NCBI GenBank assembly: GCA_016235345.1
Contig: JACRLG010000029.1
Location: forward strand, 1 to 59,044
Direction: 5' to 3'
Length of the DNA: 59,044 nt
From: Deltaproteobacteria bacterium
GTDB taxonomy: Bacteria; Desulfobacterota; Desulfobacteria; Desulfobacterales; Desulfatibacillaceae
A program made the position numbers and the translations under genes. Positions 37,052-46,700 of this stretch are shown here, in pieces (positions within the stretch are counted from its first letter, which is position 1; every line of letters starts with the position of its first letter). The notes below the pieces were generated by a model that searched no databases, was not told the origin of the DNA, and was given only the letters and a program-made list of their open reading frames with translations.

Positions 37052-40000
37052 TCAATCTTGATTCCAATCCAGTTCCCAATTTTTAACCTCCATGATGACG
37101 TCGCCTGAGGCCTCAGCTTTTTCACCTTCATCCCGGGCCAGCGGCGGCGCCTCCCATCGTATGGTAACTGCAACCGAGGTCGTGGGGATGTGCGCTTTGA
37201 TCACGCCCTGAAAGAGCTTGTGGGACTCATTCGCGGGCACGCTCCGATTCGTTCCCAGGGCCCGGCTCATGTACTGGTCCCGCGTGACGTCCGGACGGGC
37301 TTGTCCCGATTCAGTGCCCATGGCGATGGGATGGGTGTCCCTGTCCAGGCGGGAGTATACGATGTTGACCCTGATAGTTTTTTCGGACTCGATCCCACGC
37401 TGGCCTTGCAGCAAAGGGCTCCAGAGGTGGACCCCTTTGTCGGGCTCGCCCGGGGGCTGCATGAAGGGCATGCTGAAGGCCTTTCCCAGCCGGTCTCCCA
37501 AGTCCCTTGCGGTGAGGTCCTCGGGCCCGGCGGCCGCCCATTGCGTAAGCGAGCAGGAGACCTCTCCGTTGATCATGGGGGCGTGGGGCAGCCGCTTGAG
37601 GCCTTCGGGCATGCTCGCGGCCGTATGGGTCACCTTGACGTTCTTGAACTCGGCCCACGCAGAATAGGCGCTCTCCATGAGAAAGCAGGGGTTGATGTCC
37701 GAGTCGCCGTCGTGGTCGATATCCCTGTAGTTGCGAAGGGTGCGAAGCCGCACCCGGTAGTTGAAGGCTGCGTCCAGAAGAAAGGTGAGCCTGAGGACGA
37801 AAAGGGGCTTTTTCCCGAACCCCGTGCCGGACGCCGCCGGCGCCTCGGGCTTCGCTTCCATGAAGCTTGCGCCGATGACGCTCCCGAAGTAGTTATTGGG
37901 GGCCTCCCGCGTGTCCAGGACCAGGTCGCCCTTGTAGCCATCCACGCCCTTGATGAGGGTGTAAATTTGGCGGATCTTGCGCGGCTCCCTGCCATCGGCG
38001 GCCAGCTTTTGCCCTCCGCCCTTCGTTGCCGGAAAAAGTTCGGCGCAGGCGGATCTAAGGCCCTTTTCCAGATCCTCAAGCTTGACCTCGGGCTTTTCGC
38101 CAGCTTGGTCCTGGGTGTCGACCTGTGTTTGCCGCCAGTACTGGAAGGCCGAAACGAGATCCTTCCAGGGCTCGTCCTTGCCATCTCCTGGCCCTGGGGC
38201 TGGGGCCTTTCCCCCGGTATTTTTTTCCCCAATCCACCCATCCCTGGGGTGCTCCTCCACCTCGATGATGAAGCGATCGTTGACGAAGCTTTCAAGCCCT
38301 CCACCGGCGGCAGCCTCCTCGTCGGGCTCCACCAGGAAGTGGCAATGCCCCATGTAGGCATGGCGCTTGATGGAGGCCTCCGCGAGAAAAGCCATGCTGT
38401 CCGACCCAATGAGGGCCGTGGGCACCGTCACGTCGCTTTTTCGCAAAACCCGGCTCACGCCTTCCAGCCTGGGCGGGAGGCCACTGTCGCCGCCCTCCAT
38501 CGAGCGCTTGATAATGTCGTCGATATGGTTCTTGAAATATTCGGTCACGTCATCGTGCCTGGAGTCTTCCGTCCATCCCTTCAGGGAGTGGTAGTCGGCA
38601 GGAAAAAGCTCCACGTTGGTGTTGTCCGGCCTTTCCACGGATTGGGAAGGAGTGCTTTGGGCCACGAGGTTCACGTGCACGGGCGCGCTGGGGGGCAGCC
38701 GGGAAGGCAGGAGGTAAAACTCTTCCCTGGTGTTGGTCGTGGGGTCCTTTATCACCCACTCGGGGTTATGGTGCAGGATTTTCACCCGCATGTCCCTTTC
38801 CTCTGCCTCGGCTGATGGGATCAGTCGGGCGGCTTTTTCGTCCCAGGCCGGGTAGAAGTTCGCCTGCTCCAGGATATCCTCGCCCGAGCGTCCCAGCACT
38901 GTTTGGGGCATGATCTGGAACTCGTTATCGTAGGTCTCGTCGTCCAGGATATCGATGAGGAATCGTTGCTTCGACTCTCCCAGGAAGGAGGTGAAGGTGA
39001 AGCGGTCCATGTCCACCTTGGGCTGGGAGGCCTCATCCTTGCGGCCACTTTCCAACGCGTGCATTCCCGCCTCGTCCTTTGCGCGCTTCCGCGCCACGTC
39101 CTCGACGAGCTTTCCGATCTGCAGGCTGTAAAGCCGGCTGCTGTAGCTGGGTTTCAGGTAACCGTCACCCACCAAGTCCTCGCCGTGGAAGAGGTGGAGG
39201 GCAAAGCCCTTGGCCCGGGAAAACCAGGTGATGTCCTTGGCCAGAATGGCGGCCACGGCCTGTCGGGCCGGCCCGGGATCCCCTTGGCCGCCCAGAGCCC
39301 TGAAGCGGAGGTGCCTGGCGGTATTGAGCCGCATGGGATAGTCGTCGTCGAGTCTTTTGTTTCTTATGCGCTGGGCGAGCCTTTCGCGAAAGCGGTCCTT
39401 GCGCAGCTCCCCCACATTTTCCTCGTCGTCCTCCACCATGGCGAGGAAGTAGTAGGCAAGCCGCTGGGCCACTTCCCGGCGCAGGGTCCTGGCCTTTTCC
39501 TGCCACTGAACGGCATCCAGGGCTGAAAGTCCACACTCTGAGCCTGGAGCCTTGTCTCGACCGGTGATTTCCATTCCAGGGGGCATGCCCCCCCGGCAGA
39601 GCGCTTCCAGCACCTTGAGGCAGAAGCATGCGAAGTCATAGACGGTGCGGTCGTCGGACAGGGCCTTGCGCAGCTTGCCCTGGCCCAGGGCCAGGGGCCG
39701 GAAGGCCAAGGGAACGGTGAAGAGCAGCGTGGACCTGTTCTCCTCCGATGCCATGCCCATGTGCCCGGCCGGTTTCCAGCAGAACGGGGCATGGGGCCCC
39801 AGGAGCTTCGAAAACCTTTCCGGGTCCTTTTCCGGGTTCTGCTCCTCAGCTTTCCCTGGCTCCGGCTTTTTCTCGAACCATGTGAAGCCCTTGCAAAAGG
39901 AGCCTTTGTCAAGGAAGGCCTTGGCCTCGGCATGGGCGATCTTCCTGACCTGGTTGTCCTCGCCGAGGAGAGGGGCGGTCCAGTCCGCCTGGTCCAGCCC

Positions 40001-43000
40001 TCCGGGCAAGGTGACCAGCGAGCTATTTTTGTCCACCACCGCGGGAAAAAGATCGCCGACGGCCACGGTTCTTGCGCCCGTCACCTCGGAGCTTCGGGCG
40101 ATGAAGAGGCCGACCCGCACTATGTTCGCGGTCTTCCCAATCTCCCCGGGCCCGATGGGGACTTTCCCGAGGCTGTTTTCCGTTTCGGTGCTCCAATTCT
40201 CCGTGTTTAAGGTGAACTTGAAATGAAACTTTTCGTCCCAGTGGCTGTTGGCGGTGGCGTCTTTAAGCTTGCCGATGAATCCTTCGTAGCCTGACTGTGT
40301 ACCCTCGGGAGCGGGCTCCAGGAGACCGGCCAGGGCCGCCAAGTCCACGCGGCCGTCCATGGTCTTGTACCGCCGCTTGGAAAGGCGAAGGGAGCCCAGG
40401 AGGCTGGGGTTTTCGTCCGAGCTCCAGGACTGTGCGTCCACCTTGTTCAAGGTGTTGTCGAAGTTCCATTCCTCCAGGACGAGCTCCAGGGCAGAGTTCG
40501 CGCCCTCCGGAAACATGGCCATGAGAGTCTCGTAGGCCTCCCTCAGCCGCGTGACTCCGGCCGTGTCCTCCTGGTCGGCAGCCGTGTCCTTTGCCCGGCC
40601 CTGCTCCACGGCCTTCAGGCACAGCTCGAAGTACTCCTTCTGGAAGTGCAGGCAAAGCTCCTCCTGGCCGTCCCCGGCGGCCTTGAGGGAGAAGATGGCC
40701 ATGGTGAAGCGTTTGCCTACCTCCGGCGTCTCTCCGCTGGTCTCGGGAGGCAGGGGGTTGCCGTGGGCTGCGGCGGGGTGGGGGACCGGGTTGTAGAAGG
40801 GAAGCTTATGGTGGTCGAAGCCCCGGACCAGCATGCGGACCCCGGTCTGATGGTCCAGAAACAGGGAGAAATACCAGGGGGTGGAGGCACGCCGGTGCAC
40901 CGCGTAGCGCCACTTTTCGTTCTTTACAAGCTCCTGGCGCTGGTCCTCCCGGCTTGCCGAGGACTCCAGGCCGAACTCGTGGGTGAAGTCGTAACGGAAC
41001 CGGATTGTGCTCGTATCTGCGGACTCGCACGTATTCGCCAGAAGATGGCCCTTCTGGGTGAGCCTATACCACGAGGCCTGCTCTTCAGTTTCTTTGTGCA
41101 TCCACAGCCAGGCCTTGTTGAAGTTGATGAAGTCGGTCCAGAGGATCGAGACATCCGGGTCTGAGCTGCTTCGATCGAATGTAAGGGAGATGGTGTCCGA
41201 GAGGTGCTCGGTGGACCGGAAAAAATCGAGGATCATGGCCTTTTTGAGAGCGATCACCGCGGCGGGCTCGTCCTTCTCCCCGCTTTGGGCCAGGATCAGG
41301 TTGAAATCCATGTCCGCGCCATCCTGGACCTTGGGCTTGAGAACCAAAAAGGCCAGGGCGCCGGCCGGAAGCCCAGCGCGCCGGAGGGCCGCGGCCGCCC
41401 CGATTTCGCCTCCCCCTGTCCCGTCGCCTCCCTCTCCCGTGGCCGGGGTTGTGCTTTGCAGGGAGGAAAGCCAGTTGGACACTGCCTGGAGCGAGGAACT
41501 TTCCTGTTTATCACCGTGCAGGAGGCCCCGGCCTTCCCCCATGGCCGTTAGCTTGGCCTTACCCAGGGATAGCATGTTCACCTCGGTCACCTTCTTTTCC
41601 GGCTTAGGCGCCGGCTCCGCTGTGCCCTGGGCCGGCTTCGGGGGCTCCGCCATCCACAGAAAGGCCTTGTCAAAGGCCTGGGTTCGGGTTTCGGCCTTCA
41701 GGAAGTCTTCGAAATAGCGCGCCATTCTCTTGGCTTCAACTGCGTCCTGGCCGTCGGTCACCAAGCGGAGGAAAAAGCCTGTCTGGCCGTTATTGAGAAA
41801 GGGCTCGGGGGTGGGCGCCGGGGCCTCGCCTTCACCCGTCCTTTTACCCCTCTCGGGAGGGGCCACCGCCTGGTGGATGATTGTCACCTCCACCTTGAGG
41901 CCCAGCCGGACCATGTTCTTGAAGTCGCCCTTGCCCCACGTGCCCGGGAGGAGCTCGGAGCGGCGCAGGCTTTGCCTCTGGGGCGTGGGCACGCCCAGCA
42001 CCGGATGGCCTTCGCGCGTGTCCAGGTGGGCAGGGGTGAACTTCCCCATCCGCCACAGAGGCGACTCCAGGCGCCCATCCTCCTCCAGGGCGTCCAGGAT
42101 GGACTCCGGCACCTGGAAGGCCTTGTTGTCGCTTCCCTCGGGCTTTTCCGGCGCGTCGCCATAGGGCTGGGCATAGGCCAGCTTGGGCTGGTAACAGACC
42201 GGGCCCGCGCCTTCAGCCTCCGATTCAAGCTTTGTCTCTACCTGGAAACGCTTCTTGGACTCCGGGGAGTATTGGAGGTATTTTTCGCAAGCCTCCCAGT
42301 AGGTTTTAAGGCTCCGGCAAAGCCAGTCGTTCTCCTTCGGATGAGTCTCCCTGGAAAGGATAATTTGTTTTGTATTGATGGAAATTTTCAGTGAAAGATT
42401 ATCCCCATCGAGGATATTCTTGAGATCCGATCCTCTCCATCCCAGGGTCAGGCCCAGGAGCGAAACGGCGGGCACCCATTGGGCATCGTCGCCCTTTTCC
42501 CCGGAGTGCGCCTCGGGGATCCGGAGTATCTTTCCGTCATCATAGAGGGAGGTGCCGTCTTTCACGGGCCACAGGAGCCGCTCCCCGAAGAAGAAGAGGT
42601 TCCGGAGGCCCAGGATTCTGGAGTCCGTCTTTAGCAGTTCCTTCGCATGGGAATCTTCGGTGGGCTTGGGGATGCGCCCGAGCTGTGCCGCCAAGCCCTC
42701 CCACATCACCCGGGCATAGGGCTTGTCCTTGTTTTCGTCGAAGAGCTCCCGAGCGTGGCCTGTCATCTCCTTGGACCCGTACTCCACGCGCTCGGGCAGG
42801 AGCCGCTCCATCTCTTGGCCGTCCACCGGCCATTTCGGAATGCTGATGGAGTGCTTCTCGTTTATCAGCCACCTGGCGATGCTCAGGACGTTTCCTGCGT
42901 CGTCCATGTCACCGGTGCCGTCGATGTCCCCCACGTCGTCGAAGTTCCATTTATCATCCAGCCCTGCCGAGTTTCGGATATCCAAGGTTTCGCACACGTA

Positions 43001-43642
43001 TCTGAGGGCCGTCAATAGGTTCCCTTCCACGCCGTCTGGAAAGCCTTTGTCCAGGTGCAGGCGCAGGAGGGCCCGGGCCCAGTGCAGCAGCTCCAAAAGC
43101 TGCAGGCGGGTGTAGACGCGTTTGGCTGGCTCCGAATCCCAGGTCCAGGGCCCGATCCCATCGGTTTCCGATGAGAAGCGGAAGGGCTTGACCAGCCTGA
43201 GGTTGTTGTCGATCCAGAACTTGGCCCATTGGCCGGGGTCGGGGGAGAATGCCATGTCGCCGACCGTGCGGTTCACTGTTTTTTCCCCCGCGGAGGAGCT
43301 GAGCGTGGCCGTGATCTCCGTGTCCGGGGCCAGGGGCACGGGGACCCAGAGGTTGTGCTCTCCGTTGGGTTCCGCGCTCCAGTCCGGGGGGGCCTCCCCC
43401 TCGTTCTTGCCGGGCACCGGGGCCACCTCGTAGATCCACGCTGACTGATTCTGGAAATAGTCCCAGGGCCAGGGCGAGCGATTGTCGTCAGCGAGAAAAG
43501 GCACTACGGTCAGGTGTACATGGAGATCTTCCGGCGTGCTTTTTGCCAGGGCTGGCTCTCCTTTGGCGTTCTTGAAGCCGGCCAGGAGGATCTCCGGGCA
43601 CAGAATCTCCGGGTTGATGAACACGATCCTGCCGTTTCCCAT
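37052..43642 (-). CDS. Giant protein of unknown function, 2196 residues
   Basis: I do not recognise a family. It starts MGNGRIVFINPEILCPEILL, without signal peptide or membrane helix. The N-terminal part is rich in Trp and Pro (SPWPWDYFQNQSAWIYEV). A dockerin/EF-hand-like segment (VGDIDGTGDMDDAGNVLSI) lies at ~232-250, and a second Ca-site-like motif (DIDHDGDSDINP) near 1975. A Gly/Thr-rich linker (TPATGEGGDGTGGGEIGA) sits near 735. Predicted content is mixed alpha/beta with many charged loops. It is the third and last gene of an apparent operon, 70 bp after the 1950-residue gene. Size, Ca-binding-like motifs and the secreted partner suggest a large structural or surface assembly; this is inference only. 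Confidence 0.85.
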   Translation of the reverse strand: MGNGRIVFINPEILCPEILLAGFKNAKGEPALAKSTPEDLHVHLTVVPFLADDNRSPWPWDYFQNQSAWIYEVAPVPGKNEGEAPPDWSAEPNGEHNLWVPVPLAPDTEITATLSSSAGEKTVNRTVGDMAFSPDPGQWAKFWIDNNLRLVKPFRFSSETDGIGPWTWDSEPAKRVYTRLQLLELLHWARALLRLHLDKGFPDGVEGNLLTALRYVCETLDIRNSAGLDDKWNFDDVGDIDGTGDMDDAGNVLSIARWLINEKHSISIPKWPVDGQEMERLLPERVEYGSKEMTGHARELFDENKDKPYARVMWEGLAAQLGRIPKPTEDSHAKELLKTDSRILGLRNLFFFGERLLWPVKDGTSLYDDGKILRIPEAHSGEKGDDAQWVPAVSLLGLTLGWRGSDLKNILDGDNLSLKISINTKQIILSRETHPKENDWLCRSLKTYWEACEKYLQYSPESKKRFQVETKLESEAEGAGPVCYQPKLAYAQPYGDAPEKPEGSDNKAFQVPESILDALEEDGRLESPLWRMGKFTPAHLDTREGHPVLGVPTPQRQSLRRSELLPGTWGKGDFKNMVRLGLKVEVTIIHQAVAPPERGKRTGEGEAPAPTPEPFLNNGQTGFFLRLVTDGQDAVEAKRMARYFEDFLKAETRTQAFDKAFLWMAEPPKPAQGTAEPAPKPEKKVTEVNMLSLGKAKLTAMGEGRGLLHGDKQESSSLQAVSNWLSSLQSTTPATGEGGDGTGGGEIGAAAALRRAGLPAGALAFLVLKPKVQDGADMDFNLILAQSGEKDEPAAVIALKKAMILDFFRSTEHLSDTISLTFDRSSSDPDVSILWTDFINFNKAWLWMHKETEEQASWYRLTQKGHLLANTCESADTSTIRFRYDFTHEFGLESSASREDQRQELVKNEKWRYAVHRRASTPWYFSLFLDHQTGVRMLVRGFDHHKLPFYNPVPHPAAAHGNPLPPETSGETPEVGKRFTMAIFSLKAAGDGQEELCLHFQKEYFELCLKAVEQGRAKDTAADQEDTAGVTRLREAYETLMAMFPEGANSALELVLEEWNFDNTLNKVDAQSWSSDENPSLLGSLRLSKRRYKTMDGRVDLAALAGLLEPAPEGTQSGYEGFIGKLKDATANSHWDEKFHFKFTLNTENWSTETENSLGKVPIGPGEIGKTANIVRVGLFIARSSEVTGARTVAVGDLFPAVVDKNSSLVTLPGGLDQADWTAPLLGEDNQVRKIAHAEAKAFLDKGSFCKGFTWFEKKPEPGKAEEQNPEKDPERFSKLLGPHAPFCWKPAGHMGMASEENRSTLLFTVPLAFRPLALGQGKLRKALSDDRTVYDFACFCLKVLEALCRGGMPPGMEITGRDKAPGSECGLSALDAVQWQEKARTLRREVAQRLAYYFLAMVEDDEENVGELRKDRFRERLAQRIRNKRLDDDYPMRLNTARHLRFRALGGQGDPGPARQAVAAILAKDITWFSRAKGFALHLFHGEDLVGDGYLKPSYSSRLYSLQIGKLVEDVARKRAKDEAGMHALESGRKDEASQPKVDMDRFTFTSFLGESKQRFLIDILDDETYDNEFQIMPQTVLGRSGEDILEQANFYPAWDEKAARLIPSAEAEERDMRVKILHHNPEWVIKDPTTNTREEFYLLPSRLPPSAPVHVNLVAQSTPSQSVERPDNTNVELFPADYHSLKGWTEDSRHDDVTEYFKNHIDDIIKRSMEGGDSGLPPRLEGVSRVLRKSDVTVPTALIGSDSMAFLAEASIKRHAYMGHCHFLVEPDEEAAAGGGLESFVNDRFIIEVEEHPRDGWIGEKNTGGKAPAPGPGDGKDEPWKDLVSAFQYWRQTQVDTQDQAGEKPEVKLEDLEKGLRSACAELFPATKGGGQKLAADGREPRKIRQIYTLIKGVDGYKGDLVLDTREAPNNYFGSVIGASFMEAKPEAPAASGTGFGKKPLFVLRLTFLLDAAFNYRVRLRTLRNYRDIDHDGDSDINPCFLMESAYSAWAEFKNVKVTHTAASMPEGLKRLPHAPMINGEVSCSLTQWAAAGPEDLTARDLGDRLGKAFSMPFMQPPGEPDKGVHLWSPLLQGQRGIESEKTIRVNIVYSRLDRDTHPIAMGTESGQARPDVTRDQYMSRALGTNRSVPANESHKLFQGVIKAHIPTTSVAVTIRWEAPPLARDEGEKAEASGDVIMEVKNWELDWNQD

Positions 43643-43711
43643 GATAAAACCCCATTCCTTGGCGTTGGTTTGACAACCCTGGATTCGCGCCGGGTAGTGA
43701 AGCTCCCCGCC

Positions 43712-46700
43712 TTACCGGCTGATGGCGAGCTGTTTTCTCACGGGCACTGAAACGCTGCCCTCCACCGTAAAGGTGTAGTGGAACCAACCCTTTCCGATGG
43801 TGACCGAGGCGTAGTAGTTGGCGGCCATGGTGGCCTCAGCCAAAAACCGCATGGGCGCGCCGCGCTTCCAGGAAAGACTGGCTTTCGTCACGAACTGAAG
43901 CTCCACGAGAAACCGGGCCGAGATGACCCAGACGTCGATGCCTCCCTCGCCGTAGGCGTAGATGCCCAAGGCTACCGTCAGGTCCACCTTATCGATGGCC
44001 TCGGAGAACGTTTTGTCCAGGGATAGTGTTATGGAGCCTTCCATGACCGCCATGACGCCGATGCCCGCCCGGACCCAGGCCACGCTGTTTCCGGCCGCGA
44101 AGCCTAGGCCCGCATATAGGGCGATTCCCCCACCGAGTTGAAGGGATTTGTCGGCCCCCTGGGAGAACTTGGATACGTAAAAGCCGAACTTGCTCTCGTA
44201 GCCGCTGGCCATCACGCTGAAGCTGCGGGTCATCTGGTACATCCCGTTGGCCCACCACGGAAACCCGAAGCCCATGAGGAAGTCCAGACTGCCCGGGGTG
44301 AAGGAGAAGGTGAGCCATCCTGCCTGAAAGCCCGGCGCGAGCATATCGAGCTTGGGCATGGGGATGTCCAGGTAGAACTTGTCGTCCTTGCGGTTCCGGC
44401 CCGGGATGAAAGCCATGGTGATAGTGTCGCCATCGAAGGCCTTTTCGATCCAATTGGCGGACAGGCTGATCCCGTAGAAATGGTCCTGGTGCAGGACCAA
44501 GCGCCCGCTTTCGATTATGGAGGTGCCCAGGGTGAAGCTGATGCCGAAGAGCCAGTCCTTTTCTCCGGTCAGGGCGGCCTTGACCTTCTTACAGTCCTTG
44601 TCCACGAGGCCCGGTTTTGGCGGGGAGGCGTGGGGATCGCCCATGATGGCATTGTCGGCGTCCTCCTTGGCCTTGCGGGAGGTACCGCTCATGAGCAGGC
44701 ACGTGAGGATACTGGGATCCACCTCCATGTTGTAGGCCACCAGAATCCAGTCCACCCGAAGCAATTTTGAAAGGTCTTTGGAAAAGTTCAGGTAGGCCAG
44801 GACCCCCGAGCCTCCCCCTTTCCGGTGCAGGAACAGAAGGTAACCGCCCTTTTTGTTCCGGCCGCCGATGAGGTCCATTCCCAGAAGGGAGAGGCGGAAG
44901 TCATTCACCAGGAGGACCGTGTACTCCTCTTCATTATTCAGAGAGCTCTTGTATCCAGGCTCGAAGGTGAGGCTTTCGAAGCTGAAGGTGAGAATGCCGA
45001 AGAGATCGAAGCGGAAGCGCTTGATCTCCACCGCGCCCAGGGCCACGCAGGGGGTTATCTCCGGATCGCCGGCCGTGAGCTTGACGCGCGCGCCGATGAG
45101 GGCGGAGAGGGAGAGGCTTCCCACGCTCACCGCGCCCAGGGCGGGCAGCTTGCCGAAGGATACGTCGAAGACCATGTAGGGAAGCGAGTAATCGCCCCCG
45201 GCCAGGGAGGGGATCTCAAAGCCGCTGAGCAGCACGGGAAAGCGATCGGCGAGGTCCTGGACCGCCGTCAAGAGGCCCTCTGCGTTCTCCTTGATCCGCA
45301 GAAAGCCCATGGACTTGAGCCGTAGATCCAGGAACTCCAGGCAGAGCTCTAGCGGCCGCCCAAGCTTGAACTCGATGGAGTCGAAGTCGAACTCCAGGGA
45401 CCGCTGGGTCCCCATGGCCATGTCGTTCTTGCCCTTGGAAGAGGGGAGCATCAGGCGGAAGGACTTGAAGAGGATCTTCGTCTCTCCGTTGCCGGACGGC
45501 CCCTGGAACTTCAGGTCAGGCACATTGAGGCGGGACGCCTCGATGGCCCGCAGGATGAGGTCCGCGTCTATCTCCAGGGTGGCGCGGCCATGTCTTCTGC
45601 CGGCCCGGAAAGAGCGTACGGCCACCTCTTTGATGAAGAGCACTTCTATGGGCAGCTTGAGTGCCTGGTCGAACACCACCCCGAACTCCAGCTCGGACGA
45701 GGAGCCGTCGGCGGCCTGCCGGACCTTGCCGAAGATGGTGATGCTCGAGAACCTGTCTTTTCGGTGTCCCCACAGCCGGTCGATGTCCAGACGGAGCTCG
45801 ATCAGGGTGCGGGTGGGCACCAGCCGGGTGTTCCGGATCCAGGCCTCGAACTTGACCAGGGAAAGGCCCGCATCCCGCCCAGCAACGGGCGTCAAATTCG
45901 CGTCTCCATCTTCGGATGGGGCTTCCTGGAAGACGGTGGCCATGATGTCCAGCTTGTCGGCGAGGCGGCCGCTCTTGGGTTTGTCGATCCTGACCCCCCA
46001 GCCTGCGAGGGCCACGTACTTGACCCGGATGAAGCGGAGGCCGCAGAGATCCGAGGTCATGGGGTCCGAGGAGAGGTCCGCCAGGGGGTTTAAGATGATG
46101 AGCCCCAGCCATCCGGGCTTTTTCACCTCCTCGTCCACGAAGCGCTCCAACCAAGCGTCCACAAGCTTTTTCGGCCAGGCGTCATTACCGGGCTCGAAGT
46201 CGACCTTGTCCTTCAAGGCACTGCTCCAAAGTCCCAGGGGATCGGGGAAGTCGGGCAGGCGGGCGTAGCGTTGGTGGAGTTCCAGGAGGATCTCGGACAG
46301 GCGGATGGACTTGCTGCGCTTCAGGATGACCGTGGTCTCGCCGTTGTCCAGGTTCAGGTCCCAGGCCTTCTCATCCATGAGGGAGCAAAGCTCCAGGCGC
46401 TCGCTCATGAACTTTTGGATGTCCTTTATGCATCCGGCAAAGGCGGGGGAGTACACCGCCTGGAAGCGGCTGCTCACCGCCACGTAGGGCGGGTCTGGGT
46501 TGGCCAGGGATTTCAGGAGATGGCCTGCGTCCCTGGCGAACCCTTTTTCTTCCTTAACCACGCCGATGGCTTGTGCCAGGAGGTCGAGGTTGACGGGGCC
46601 GAAGCCGGGGATCTCCCGCAGGTTCACGACCTTTTCCAAAAGGTCGGGCGTATAGCCCATCTGTCCCAAGTGCCCGCGCAGGGCTTCGAACTGGGCCGTC